64,000 nt of DNA. Origin: Lineus longissimus (taxonomy: Eukaryota > Nemertea > Pilidiophora > Heteronemertea > Lineidae). The stretch is from contig NC_088317.1 of the NCBI RefSeq assembly GCF_910592395.1, forward strand, positions 5,954,001-6,018,000, read 5' to 3'. Made by a program: the position numbers and the translations under genes. Within the stretch, counting starts at the first letter, position 1. Every line of letters begins with the position of its first letter. Positions 42,900-56,015 of the stretch are shown here, piece after piece. The notes beneath the pieces were generated by a model, which was not told the origin of the DNA, searched no databases, and saw nothing but the letters and a program-made list of their open reading frames with translations.

Positions 42900-45540
42900 A
42901 ATATTTGTAAATAAAACTGAACCACAGCACTCATAATCTCTAAAAATGTGGTGCTATTTCCACTGGTTCAGTCACGGCTTAAAGCAACTGTTATAAAAGT
43001 CAATGCTTGGAGAGCGGAAACCGTTCATCACAGATAGCGCTGTCTGTTGTTGTCGTGAATGCATAAACTTCCCATATTTGACTGTATCGTCCGAGTACAG
43101 AAAATCGTTGATTGCTACACCGTCATTTGCTCCTAACCACGCAGAAAGGATTTGGGTTCGATAAGCTTAAACCGGCAAGTGCAAAAAACCGTAATGAATG
43201 AATCACACTCTTGTGTATCGATCACTCCGGAGTGATTAATAGGTCCAAAAAGCCATTTTTCATGCTTGAACAAAATTCTTGTTGAGTGTCCGTCAAAACT
43301 AAAGATCTTAAATTCTTACCAACAAATTGCAACTTAACCCATCCACAGCATGTGGTTGCATGTGCTGCGTTACCAGGATTCTTCTCGAGCGATCCAAGCC
43401 CATACGATGTAGATACAGGATGAAAAGCACTCATCGAAGTGAGATCTAGATCGTGTTCATCGCTTCAGGCAACATAGTATGTACGTAGATAATTCAGCAC
43501 AGTTTAATGAAACAGTGTACAGCTCATAATCATAATTTACTGAACAGACATGCAATTTTATAGCAATAAGCATTGAAGTACTTTGTTGGGACTGAAATAC
43601 GTCAATTTCTGTATGTTTTGGTTTACATACAGTGTGTTTACGAATAATAGTTTGCAAACTTTGTTTTCGTACGACAGTATTTGATCTGACAGCTTGCAGT
43701 CGTCTCCGTTCCATTTACATCAGTTTACAGTTGTAACATGCGATCGATCTAGTTGTCACGTGAATATCATGTAATTCTCAGGACAGAACTCCGTCCCAGC
43801 CAAGACATGGAAAGTATGCAACTTGAATGCGACGCATTAGCTCCAATAGATGGCAATAGCGCGAGGATAGGTCGGTGATGGTGACCATGTTACTCACGCG
43901 TCGAGAGACCACAGACGTATTGCCAGCATCGAAAACCTCGAGTGTAAAACTCCGCTTCTTGTCTGCCAATCAACGAGCTCAAAGCAATTCATTGTCTAAG
44001 CTATTTGGCCGGAGTTATTGGATTCACGTTGTCACCTGTCATATTTCACTTGTCACAAGTTAACTGACTTCGGCTTGAAAACAAGACGTGAGGGTGAAAG
44101 GTGACATCGTGAATCGTATGTAGCCCGCTCTTTGGAAATGACTTTTATCGTTCTTCATGTCGCGCATGGAAAGTGAACAATGACACGCTACGTCATGTAC
44201 ATGTACATACATGTGAAAACGCGAACTCTATAATGTTCGCGGCCTTACATACTAGTAGAGATGACACCACCATACATGAGGCTGAAAGGAACCAGCTATC
44301 AATTATAAAGGCGCATCTTTTTTTCCAGACCTAGCCAAACCATAATCCTTTGGGCTATTGGTCATGGGTAAATACTTCATTTTTGCAGAAATGGCGTGTG
44401 CGTCAATACATGCATGTGTTGTTACATGCAAAAATGATACCGGTATTTCAAATACGTATGTCCAGTATAAGGCACTGGGTTGTCGAAGTACCGTTTATGC
44501 ATTGATTTGCTTAAATTGTGTCATCGACATTGGAATCGATTGCAGTCGATTTTTAAAATCGATTATGAATTCTATGAGCTAGTGCATTAGAATACACAAG
44601 CTCATGCAATTACCAATGCGTTACACATACTACATCAAGCTGACCGGTTTTTGCACTGTGTAAAGATCAACTTTTCGGCCTACATTTTACATTTTCTCGG
44701 GCGTTGAAAACGAACCTTCTCTTTTCCTGTTGATAATTCTGGCACAGATCAGTTAGCTAGACTCTGCCTAATTGACACAAGTATACATATGAAGAAAACA
44801 ATTTCGTCATAAATCAAGCGATACTTTCATTCCAAGATCAGCCTCTCAATGAAATATGGGTCAGATACCAATTTTGCAGAGAACGTTTCATCTATTTGAG
44901 TCTTGGAAGTCCTAGAACGGGAAAAATTATCTCCGAAAATTTGTGTCACTGGCATCCGATATTCAGTAACGACTGAAAGAGTTTATTTCGGTCGATTTGG
45001 GGGTAATGATCATCGAGCCAATTTTCGTGTGTGCATTGGAATTTAAGGGGAAGGCCACTAGACATGCGAGAGCTGCTTCACAATTGGCTCAACTTTAGCT
45101 CAGTGAGCTGATCAGCGGTTATGCTCGCTTTATTTTGCGAGGGTTGATTCAATACATGTCACTGGCACGCTGGCATTGGCACTGACACTGGCTCTAACAT
45201 GTTTTTTTTGCTAAAAAAGGCGAATACATTGTTTCAGGGACTTAAATAAATGTTTCAAAAGTTAATCTGATGGACGGCATTAAGTTGAATCATGTCAAAG
45301 AATAAAAATCAAAATATAAAATGAATCACCTCAGCCATTGGGCTGCCGCCTACACCTAATACTGGTAAGTCCTAGTCTGCTGCCCTAGGTTATATTCTAT
45401 CTTGTCAATTACATTGCCCACATAGAGGATCCAGTATGCAGTAAGAAGGTCGAAGCATAGGCAAGGCTACAAGACTACAAACAATCTGAACTCATATGAA
45501 TTTCAGCGAACTGCAGACCATTTTGGGATGCATTCTTTGG
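42900..45540. other. intergenic, little recognised
   Basis: No gene recognised. 44675-44770 shares about 95 bp (GGCCTACATTTTACATTTTC, then TCGGGC and AAGCTAGACTCTGC-like blocks) with 52372-52470. A short palindrome around ATCACTCCGGAGTGAT lies near 43221-43236. Confidence 0.4.
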
Positions 45541-47470
45541 CTAGTGCCAGCGTACCAGTGCCAGCGTGCCAGTGCCAGCCTGCCAGTGCCAGCGTGCCAG
45601 TGCCAGCGTGCCAGTGCCAGTGTGCCAGTGCCAGCGTGCCAGTGCCAGCGTGCCAGTGCCAGCGTGCCAGTGCCAGCGTGCCAGCGTGCCAGTGCCAGCG
45701 TGCCAGTGCCAGTGCCATTGCCAGCGTGCCAGTGCCAGTGTGCCAGTGCCAGCATGCCAGTGCCAGCGTGCCAGCGTGCCAGCGTGCCAGCGTGCCAGCG
45801 TGACAGCGTGCCAGTGCCAGCGTGCCAGTGCCAGCGTGCCAGTGCCAGTGTGCCAGTGCCAGTGCTAGTGCCAGTGCCAGTGTGCCAGTGCCAGCGTGCA
45901 AGTGCCAGCGTGCCAGTGCCAGCGTGCCAGCGTGCCAGTGCCAGCGTGCCAGCGTGCCAGTGCCAGCGTGCCAGTGCCAGCGTGCCAGCGTGTCAGAGCC
46001 AGTGCCAGTGCCAGTGCTAGCATGACATGGCCAGTGCCAGTGCCAGTGCCAGTGCCAGTGCCAGTGCCAGTGCCAGTGCCAGTGCCAGTGCCAGTGCCAG
46101 TGCCAGTGCCAGTGCCAGTGCCAGTGCCAGTGCCAGTGCCAGTGCCAGTGCCAGTGCCAGTGCCAGTGCCAGTGCCAGTGCCAGTGCCAGTGCCAGTGCC
46201 AGTGCCAGTGCCAGTGCCAGTGCCAGTGCCAGTGCCAGTGCCAGTGCCAGTGCCAGTGCCAGTGCCAGTGCCAGTGCCAGTGCCAGTGCCAGTGCCAGTG
46301 CCAGTGCCAGTGCCAGTGCCAGTGCCAGTGCCAGTGCCAGTGCCAGTGCCAGTGCCAGTGCCAGTGCCAGTGCCAGTGCCAGTGCCAGTGCCAGTGCCAG
46401 TGCCAGTGCCAGTGCCAGTGCCAGTGCCAGTGCCAGTGCCAGTGCCAGTGCCAGTGCCAGTGCCAGTGCCAGTGCCAGTGCCAGTGCCAGTGCCAGTGCC
46501 AGTGCCAGTGCCAGTGCCAGTGCCAGTGCCAGTGCCAGTGCCAGTGCCAGTGCCAGTGCCAGTGCCAGTGCCAGTGCCAGTGCCAGTGCCAGTGCCAGTG
46601 CCAGTGCCAGTGCCAGTGCCAGTGCCAGTGCCAGTGCCAGTGCCAGTGCCAGTGCCAGTGCCAGTGCCAGTGCCAGTGCCAGTGCCAGTGCCAGTGCCAG
46701 TGCCAGTGCCAGTGCCAGTGCCAGTGCCAGTGCCAGTGCCAGTGCCAGTGCCAGTGCCAGTGCCAGTGCCAGTGCCAGTGCCAGTGCCAGTGCCAGTGCC
46801 AGTGCCAGTGCCAGTGCCAGTGCCAGTGCCAGTGCCAGTGCCAGTGCCAGTGCCAGTGCCAGTGCCAGTGCCAGTGCCAGTGCCAGTGCCAGTGCCAGTG
46901 CCAGTGCCAGTGCCAGTGCCAGTGCCAGTGCCAGTGCCAGTGCCAGTGCCAGTGCCAGTGCCAGTGCCAGTGCCAGTGCCAGTGCCAGTGCCAGTGCCAG
47001 TGCCAGTGCCAGTGCCAGTGCCAGTGCCAGTGCCAGTGCCAGTGCCAGTGCCAGTGCCAGTGCCAGTGCCAGTGCCAGTGCCAGTGCCAGTGCCAGTGCC
47101 AGTGCCAGTGCCAGTGCCAGTGCCAGTGCCAGTGCCAGTGCCAGTGCCAGTGCCAGTGCCAGTGCCAGTGCCAGTGCCAGTGCCAGTGCCAGTGCCAGTG
47201 CCAGTGCCAGTGCCAGTGCCAGTGCCAGTGCCAGTGCCAGTGCCAGTGCCAGTGCCAGTGCCAGCGCCAGCGCCAGTGCCAGTGCCAGCGCCAGCGCCAG
47301 CGCCAGCGCCAGCGCCAGCGCCAGCGCCAGCGCCAGCGCCAGCGCCAGCGCCAGCGCCAGCGCCAGCGCCAGCGCCAGCGCCAGCGCCAGCGCCAGCGCC
47401 AGCGCCAGCGCCAGCGCCAGCGCCAGCGCCAGCGTGCCAGCGCCAGCGTGCCAGTGTCAGCGTGCCAGTG
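45541..47470. repeat. 1.9-kb hexamer satellite (CCAGTG)n with CCAGCG blocks
   Basis: Three zones. 45541-46020: mixed CCAGTG and CCAGCGTG units, irregular. 46029-47261: about 205 uninterrupted copies of CCAGTG. 47262-47432: about 28 copies of CCAGCG with one CCAGTG interruption near its start, then a few mixed units. All six frames are open over long distances (for example a 665-codon minus frame), but this only reflects a 6-bp repeat without stop codons. The T/C alternation in the same position fits CpG decay (CG to TG) or the reverse. Confidence 0.95.
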
Positions 47471-47742
47471 CAATTGTAATACTCGACTGGAGTTTCGCAC
47501 GCATAGCTTCTAGTTAGATCTTTACACATATCTTGGCCCGTAATGGGGTAATTTTTACGCCAGTATTTGAATGTGAATAGCAAGAATGGCGCTGCTGGTC
47601 AATCAAGTCATGGCCTAAAGAAACTTACTCCCGTCGTGGGCTTACCTCTAATGTACACATACACTCGCTTACTACAGTGGACGTTAGGCGTGCGAGTATA
47701 TCAAAACTCCCTCATAAACAAGGCACACGTGGTTCTGTAATA

Positions 47743-47860
47743 GTGAGGTTTTGCAACCACCCGGTCAGGCCCTACGACAACGTTTGTCTATTGTTCGGGT
47801 GAACTCACACAATAGATAAACGTCGTCGTAGGGCCTAACGTGGTGGTTGCAAAACCTCAC
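47743..47860. mobile_element. 118-bp MITE hairpin, copy 1
   Basis: GTGAGGTTTTGCAACCACC ends in inverted orientation, TA on both sides. Nearly the whole element pairs with itself. The copy at 57366-57483 is its palindrome partner, and a third copy lies at 60385-60502. Confidence 0.8.
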
Positions 47861-49528
47861 TAATGAAACCCATGGCCCACCAAACAATGACTTGTACGGA
47901 CTGAATACCATTCAACAATTGGAAAAAACATGTGGTTCTTTTTTGCAACAATGGCTTCGTAATGAATGAGGCATTTGTCAACGAAGACAATGCAAAAGTT
48001 TGAATGAAATCGACGCGGATATTGATTACTGTTCAGCTGATGTAGTATATCAGATGATGATGCAATAGACGACGGCAGCCTTCCTGCTGAAATAGCCTAT
48101 GTACATGATTTTAAGGCTCTTGGATCAACAAGATGCGCGACGATAAGGCAAAGTAAGATAATGAAATCTTGGCCACTTCGATCCATCGATCTGTTATTGT
48201 TAGCCTCATTTCGTTGGCAGTCGGGGCAGTCAGGCCAGAAATTTAGGTTAACAAAGTATTTGCAGCGCTTAATCAGGCAGTGTCACCACAAGCCTTTTTG
48301 TTTGCTTTCAATATCGTGATCATCATACCAAAACAGATGACACACGCCAACTCCACACCGGCTGAAGAGAAATTTGCCATTATTCCCAGATTTGGAATGA
48401 TTTAGAGAACACCTGTCTTGTAATATTCTCATAGGCCAGAGTAAACACATACGCTTTATTAACATGCAGCGATCGGGAAAATTGATACCGACACCAACAT
48501 GACCAATAATATACGAATAGCGCACGAGAACGCATGCATGTGGCAAGCATTATCAATGGCTGACTGGTGGCGTCACTTGACGTAACAAATAGAAAATTGA
48601 TATAGCTGCCCAACAGTAATTATAAAATCTGAACGATCGGTGTATGAACCCCTTAATAAAAAAAGGGAAAAAACCGAGTCCAATAATTGGCTTACAAGAT
48701 AGTACATGTATACTCGCAGTTAAGTAAAAAAATACTTTATCAGTTATTGGAGATGATAATTTTTGGCAAATGAAGTAGGCGTACAGGTTGGAAATATTGG
48801 GCTTCAAAAACCTCACAATTTCAAAGAATATTCGATCATGTAAAGGAGGCAATACTTAAAATAACTCCAGTCGCCTGTAAAATGGTTGCGTACAGTAGCA
48901 TGCCGACTTATCGGCGGTGAATACAGTCCTAAAGTCTCCTCCTTTCACCACCGACATCAAGGGCCAGGAAAGCCGTCGGACGCACCATCATAAACGGGCG
49001 GCCAATCAAATTGCTCGACACAAAGTATTTGAATGACGGCCTGCATTGATAGTGCCAACCTCAGGATCAGGTTACCCTTCTTCTATACAACATGCTCTCT
49101 GCATTAGGGTCAGGTCAGCATCCCCTGAACCATTCTCATTGAACACCTGGTCTTCCATTATGATGGCTTTCAGTGCGTGTCTCGTGCGACAACCACGAGT
49201 GAGTGTAAGTTACCGTCAAAGGTGAAAATGCATCCATTTTCTTTGGACTAGATGTAGTGAAAACAAAGATCATTTTTGGGTACAATAAAACTGCTTCAGA
49301 CACACATCTGGCGTCTTGAGATTAATGGGTTTTTACCATGAACCGTGTAATTGAAGTGGTGATTAGATCATTATTCATACTTTTTAGGAATTCGCCGTTA
49401 TAAGCTTACAGCGGTTTGTCGTCATTTCAGTCATTTGTTTGGGACGTGCTCGCGTGACTTCGTGTGCCAGATACGTGTACATGATTGGTTGCCATTATTA
49501 TGTCTGAGCGCTTCGGCTTAACATGTAC

Positions 49529-49640
49529 CTGCTTTGTTTTGTTCGTTCATGAACAGGATAGCGTAGGCAAGTATAACCAATCCTGCTCCAATCCAACCAG
49601 ATCGAAGCTTATTCGCTCTTCCAACATAGACTTTCATCAT
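49529..49640 (-). other. possible first exon of a type II membrane protein (left arm copy)
   Basis: Minus-strand ATGATG at 49640 opens MMKVYVGRANKLRSGW, then a hydrophobic IGAGLVILAYAILFM stretch, and reaches a donor GCAG|GTACAT. A short basic tail before one membrane span is typical of Golgi glycosyl- or sulfotransferases. The right arm has the same exon on the plus strand (54679-54790). No matching second exon was found, so this may be chance. Confidence 0.25.
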
Positions 49641-50359
49641 ACCATGTCATCACAGGCGAGTGAAATAAACAGCACACGTCAACCAATTATAGGTCGATCG
49701 GACACAATCGACCCGCAGCCTACAGGCAATTTTTATTTATTTCTCTATTTATTGAAAACCTCCTTGACAGAAGATAACATAATTATACATGAAACATTAC
49801 ATATCATCAAAATTGAGAAAAATTACATACAAAACATGAAGTTATAACCCTGATAAGTCTAACAACTCCCCATCCAAGATACAACGTGCAATATGTACAG
49901 TATTCAAAATTAGAAAGCCCTCCCCCAAAGGCCAGCCAACACCTTATTCTGGGATTGCCTCTTGTTGAAGTCATCCGCGTGGATGAGTGCCCTCAACGAG
50001 TCAATATGCAGCCAAGTCAACGTACACTTGTACGTTGAATTCGTAGTTTGTATATAAAGCAAATAATTCGCGATGGATCGATAACGATGACAGAGGTATT
50101 TTTACCATCCCGTATGCCGCTCCAAGAACATGTGATCAACTTGAAGAATCATAGGCGCAAGTAGGCGAGGGAAACTGGTGGCCAGTTTTGGCAGTCATGG
50201 AACGACGCCATCTATAAATATTATTTCAGGTCGAGCAGGAATCTAGTTTCAAATTGTACCTCGAAGCCTTGGTATCAGAACCCAGATATCCCTGATCATA
50301 AGTCGACAGTCGGTCACCTGTTCATTGCCATCTATTGGCCGTCTTAATGCACAGTTACC

Positions 50360-50490
50360 AACTGCCAACTTGTGATTAGACGAACATCCCGGTGTTGGCT
50401 AGAACGCAAACGTTGGCCGTTGATTAACAACTGCCAACTTGTGATAAGACGAACATCCCGGTGTTGGCTAGAACGCAATTGATCAATTGG
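50360..50490. repeat. 69-bp tandem duplication inside both palindrome arms
   Basis: ACTGCCAACTTGTGAT plus GACGAACATCCCGGTG occurs twice with a period of 69 bp. The same pair is in the right arm (about 53840-53965), so it predates the arm duplication. Confidence 0.65.
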
Positions 50491-51515
50491 GCGGATGGAT
50501 CGCTCAGGTCACTCGGTTTGACACCAGGGATTAAGATGGCAGCACGGTTCAGTCGATCCCAGTATTGTTTGTCGCACAACAAAAGCTCTGTAGACGAGCT
50601 ATAGAGCTATTATTAGCTTGACACCGAACCTCTGTTTTTTTCGGTAGGTAAATTATCATACTTGGTTGTTTCCTTTTTTTGGTTGACATTGACCAACATG
50701 CCTACCGCCGTACAAAATAAAAGACTGTTCCAGTATGCACATATAGCGTTGTAGATTATCCACTGTTAGTAATGGAATATGTTACACTCGACACTGTTGA
50801 CAAACCGTAAGGCCGAAACGGGACAATTGCGCTGAGAGATCATGTCGTCGATGGGGATAAAAAAGAAAACATATTGTTGGATGAGCCAGATTTTCCAAGG
50901 TCGACTCAACAATTGGAAACAAGAACCTACAGTAAAATTGGAATTGCCCCGTTCCATTAAAGGAATATATCCAGTGTGGGCCCTGGTTAGTGGCTGAACA
51001 TGGTCAGGTCGACAGGGTCCTTGATACATCTGTGCGGGTTAGGCAAAGGACAGTGCCGTGGCCATGTTTATGACTGCGTTAAGGCGCAAGGGATTTAAGG
51101 AAAATCTGTCGAGTAGACCAATAACGGCTGTGCCGAAGTTGTCCCATTTAGACTTCTCCCGTTTTACTTTTTCCATTTTGCACAGTGTAAAGGAAACTAA
51201 AGGGAAAAAGTTAATTGGTAGAAGGCATAATGACCTTAGATCTACTCAGCTATTTCATCATGATACATGTAGTGGTTAATTAGACGTCATTAATTTGGAA
51301 CAAATGGCGACCAAACAAATCATCTGTAGATCAGTCAAGGGTTAATGCCCGCTGTGTTGTGAAATGACACAACGAGTGTTAACCTTATGCCCGATCCAAA
51401 CGAAACCATTCAACAACTGACAGCATATACATGAACCAGAGTTTAATTGAATGACTCTGCATGAACGTAATTTTGTGATCCATTGATTAATCTTTGCAGA
51501 ATTATAAACAAAATC

Positions 51516-52798
51516 GGTAGACGCTGAATGAGTTTCAGATGCCCTCGCTTCTCCAGAACAAGTTTCTTTTTCTTCCGCGATGCTGGTAAAATAGTGAATA
51601 ATATACTGGATCCACTCAGCAATAAGATCCCAAGCCCGAAGATACCCGATTTGTACCACCACCTCGATGGGTAGAGTCGAAACAGCCGAACACAATAGTA
51701 GGCCTTTCGCAGCCATAAAATGGGTGGGATATCTATTCAATGGTTAACAACGTAATCATCATGAATAGTCATGACTCTACAGCGGAACTTTTCATATTGC
51801 AATTAAAGACCAATTGGAAGAAACGAAGATAAGATATACCTCCCCCTTGTATGGCTTCAAAAGGCCTACTATTATGCCCGGTTGTTTAGGCTCTACCCAT
51901 CGAGGCGGTAGTAGAAATCGGGTATTGTCGGGCTTAAGATCTTATTGGTGAGTGGACCCAGTAATCTTAAAAAGCCAGATCAAATAACAACACTTTTTTA
52001 CGAAGTCCCCTATCTAGATTATGTGCCAAGCATGGCCCGGTAGTTCGGATACCATGCAGCCCGTAATGGCATCAAAAGTATAGATCTTAACTGAAAGTGA
52101 CAGGTATTTGGTGATTTAGATTTACGGAAGTTATTTAAAATCAAAAGCAAAGCAACTTTTTTCGTCACCTGGTACATGTCAAAATTTTATTAACTCGTTT
52201 TTTAACAACCGGACCAAGAAGATTGACAGCCTATGGGGTAGCCTCGTTTCCGACATCACAACTGCGCATAATTATAATTATTATCGGAATAATCCCGTAT
52301 GCATATCGAGAGGTTGATGATGGGACAAGCCTGGGCAATAATCGCGATAAAGTTCCTGTAAAAAGATGTTTGGGCCTACATTTTACATTTTCTCGGGCAG
52401 TGAAAATGAACCTTCTCATTTCCTGTTTATAAGTCCGTCGAAGATCAGCAAGCTAGACTCTGCTTGCTGAACATGTGGACGATAGGGCCTGCGACAAAGT
52501 TTCATTCAGAAACTTTCGTATGACCTGATGATGCATCAAATGCTTTCTAACCGTTTGCCAATTTTTTATATTCGCCACGGCTACAAACAGTGTACATGTA
52601 TAAAAAAAACTGAAGAAAGATCTTAACTCAGAATTTCAAAAGACTCTTATCGAGATTGAAACGCTTGGGGCGGTTGGGGACGACGACGGGAGGTGTGATT
52701 GAGAGGTGATCCTTCAAATATAACTGTGGAATTTACAGTCATGCCAGTGCGTATGTGACACACCAGCTGAAAACACGCGCACAGCAAAATTATGATCG
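51516..52798. other. spacer of the giant palindrome
   Basis: Single-copy within the window except for the 52372-52470 block shared with 44675-44770. Two small local repeats: CTCTACCCATCGAGGCGGTAG at 51892 is the near complement of sequence near 51661-51675. No gene recognised. Confidence 0.5.
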
Positions 52799-54678
52799 GA
52801 TTTTGTTTATAATTCTGCAAAGATTAATCAATGGATCACAAAATTACGTTCATGCAGAGTCATTCAATTAAACTCTGGTTCATGTATATGCTGTCAGTTG
52901 TTGAATGGTTTCGTCTGGATCGGGCATAAGGTTAACACTCGTTGTGTCATTTCACAACACAGCGGGCATTAACCCTTGACTGATCTACAGATGATTTGTT
53001 TGGTCGCCATTTGTTCCAAATTAATGACGTCTAATTAACCACTACATGTATCATGATGAAATAGCTGAGTAGATCTACGGTCATTATGCCTTCTACCAAT
53101 TAACTTTTTCCCTTTAGTTTCCTTTACACTGTGCAAAATGGAAAAAGTAAAACGGGAGAAGTCTAAATGGGACAACTTCGGCACAGCCGTTATTGGTCTA
53201 CTCGACAGATTTTCCTTAAATCCCTTGCGCCTTAACGCAGTCATAAACATGGCCACGGCACTGTCCTTTGCCTAACCCGCACGGATGTATCAAGGACCCT
53301 GTCGACCTGACCATGTTCAGCCACTAACCAGGGCCCACACTGGATATATTCCTTTAATGGAACGGGGCAATTCCAATTTTACTCTAGGTTCTTGTTTCCA
53401 ATTGTTGAGTCGACCTTGGAAAATCTGGCTCATCCAACAATATGTTTTCTTTTTTATCCCCATCGACGACATGATCTCTCAGCGCAATTGTCCCGTTCCG
53501 GCCTTACGGTTTGTCAACAGTGTCGAGTGTAACATATTCCATCACTAACAGTGGATAATCTACAACGCTTTATGTGCATACTGGAACAGTCTTTTATTTT
53601 GTACGGCGGTAGGCATGTTGGTCAATGTCAACCAAAAAAAGGAAACAACCAAGTATGATAATTTACCTATCGAAAAAAACGGAGGTTTGGTGTCAAGCTA
53701 ATAATAGCTCTATAGCTCGTCTACAGAGATTTTGTTGTGCGACAAACAATACTGGGATCGACTGAACCGTGCTGCCATCTTAATCCCTGGTGTCAAACCG
53801 AGTGACCTGAGCGATCCATCCGCCCAATTGATTAACTGCCAACGTTTGCGTTCTAGCCAACACCGGGATGTTCGTCTTATCACAAGTTGGCAGTTGTTAA
53901 TCAACGGCCAACGTTTGCGTTCTAGCCAACACCGGGATGTTCGTCTAATCACAAGTTGGCAGTTGGTAACTGTGCATTAAGACGGCCAATAGATGGCAAT
54001 GAACAGGTGACCGACTGTCGACTTATGATCAGGGATATCTGGGTTCTGATACCAAGGCTTCGAGGTACAATTTGAAACTAGATTCCTGCTCGACCTGAAA
54101 TAATATTTATAGATGGCGTCGTTCCATGACTGCCAAAACTGGCCACCAGTTTCCCTCGCCTACTTGCGCCTATGATTCTTCAAGTTGATCACATGTTCTT
54201 GGAGCGGCATACGGGATGGTAAAAATACCTCTGTCATCGTTATCGATCCATCGCGAATTATTTGCTTTATATACAAACTACGAATTCAACGTACAAGTGT
54301 ACGTTGACTTGGCTGCATATTGACTCGTTGAGGGCACTCATCCACGCGGATGACTTCAACAAGAGGCAATCCCAGAATAAGGTGTTGCCTCGCCTCCGGG
54401 GGAGGGCTTTCTAATTTTGAATGCATATTGCACGTTGTACCTTGGATGGGGAGTTGTTAGACTTATCAGGGTTATAACTTCATGTTTTGTATGTAACTTT
54501 TCTCAATTTTGATGATATGTAATGTTTCATGTATAATTATGTTATCTTCTATCAAGGAGGTTTTCAATAAATAGAGAAATAAATAAAAATTGCCTGTAGG
54601 CTGCGGGTCGATTGTGTCCGATCGACCTATAATTGGTTGACGTGTGCTGTTTATTTCACTCGCCTGTGATGACATGGT

Positions 54679-54790
54679 ATGATGAAAGTCTATGTTGGAA
54701 GAGCGAATAAGCTTCGATCTGGTTGGATTGGAGCAGGATTGGTTATACTTGCCTACGCTATCCTGTTCATGAACGAACAAAACAAAGCAG
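54679..54790 (+). other. possible type II membrane exon (right arm copy)
   Basis: Mirror copy of 49529-49640 with the same ATG pair, hydrophobic run and GCAG|GTACAT donor. Both copies being intact in reading frame is weak support that it is coding. Confidence 0.25.
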
Positions 54791-55112
54791 GTACATGTTA
54801 AGCCGAAGCGCTCAGACATAATAATGGCAACCAATCATGTACACGTATCTGGCACACGAAGTCACGCGAGCACGTCCCAAACAAATGACTGAAATGACGA
54901 CAAACCGCTGTAAGCTTATAACGGCGAATTCCTAAAAAGTATGAATAATGATCTAATCACCACTTCAATACACGGTTCATGGTAAAAAAACCATTACCCT
55001 CAAGACGCCAGATGTGTGTCTGAAGCAGTTTTATTGTACCCAAAAATGATCTTTGTTTTCACTACATCTAGTCCAAAGAAAATGGATGCATTTTCACCTT
55101 TGACGGTAACTT

Positions 55113-56015
55113 AAGAGTGTTTCAGCCACGCCACCCAAATCATTTTTACCTAGATGGTGGCCGCCAGCAATACCCTTAACCGATGATCTTCCATTATGGC
55201 ACTTACCTTTATCACGCTAATACGGCATCCATCCGGCAAATAAATCCGATTCCTTTGACAGTGATAGATATCTGGTACTGAGTGCAAACAACAATGCTTC
55301 TTCTTCATATTAAAAATGAAGGACACCGATCTCCTTGACAGGCAGAGCAACCCGCAAACTATCCTTGACTTGACTTGCAATGGCTTATCGTAGAGGTCGC
55401 GGTCATAAGATTTAACCCCCGCATCGAAAAACTCCATCGCGTTCTCGTTAGGACTTTCTGCTTTCAGCTCGCAGGGGAGTTTGATCTCACCGAGCCAATT
55501 GTTTGTTATGCATTCGATCATTTTTGGGTTTTTTCCGTGAAATTACGAGTAATTATTTTTCTCCTGTACCATTATGACATGTGGATATTGTCGATCGAAT
55601 TGGATCATGATGCAGTACCATTCTGACTAATAAAGGATCATCGGCCTGTAAGACGAACATTTCTGGCCTTTCATGGAAGCACTTGAGCATATGCGTACGA
55701 ACGCAATAGTCGACAGCCAATTTCACTCACACATAAGTATCTGTGAAGGCATCCTGAAAAAAGGAAATGGTGTATACTATAATACAATAATACAATAAGG
55801 CAGATGCAATTGAAGAAATGATCACCTGTAGTCATTATGGCCTGTGGTGGTGATAAAGAAGTGAATGAAATACTTTTCTCTACATGCCGATCCACCGTCG
55901 TTGTGCGTATATCCATCCTTCACCACCGATAATTCCCTCCTGATCGGCCGTCAGAAGAGCTGTTACTTTATCGGTAGTCTCCCTGCATTCTCTTCCATGT
56001 AGCGACAACACTAAC
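55113..56015. other. 0.9-kb block present only in the right palindrome arm
   Basis: The left arm is continuous from GTGAGTGTAA to GTTACCGTC, whereas the right arm (minus strand) has 0.9 kb between TAA and TAAGTTACCG. So TAA occurs at both borders: a deletion at microhomology in the left arm or a 3-bp duplication from an insertion in the right. The block has no visible TIRs. It contains a probable exon (55207-55521). Confidence 0.7.
55207..55521 (-). CDS. probable PAN-like exon, only in the right palindrome arm
   Basis: An open frame of 105 codons from ATG 55521 to an excellent donor (ATA AAG|GTAAGT). It encodes NNWLGEIKLPCELKA, then EFFDAGVKSYDRDLYDKPLQ and VKSRIVCGLLCLSRRSVSF, FNMKKKHCCLHSV. 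The C--LCL----VSF-F-----CCLHS run is typical of PAN/apple domains in secreted invertebrate proteins. The true start may be a splice acceptor further upstream. Upstream on the same strand, 55880-56064 encodes MMAFSACLLRQPRVSVMLVL, which could be a signal exon. No downstream exon was identified. Confidence 0.42.

Noticed and set aside
45503-47583. Very long open frames (500-665 codons) of Trp-His, Gly-Thr, Pro-Val or Ala-Ser dipeptides
   Set aside because: They exist in all six frames only because the 6-bp repeat contains no stop codon; no independent coding evidence.
49485-49847. 120-codon frame conserved in both palindrome arms as a gene
   Set aside because: Conservation is expected from the arm duplication and the translation has no recognisable feature.
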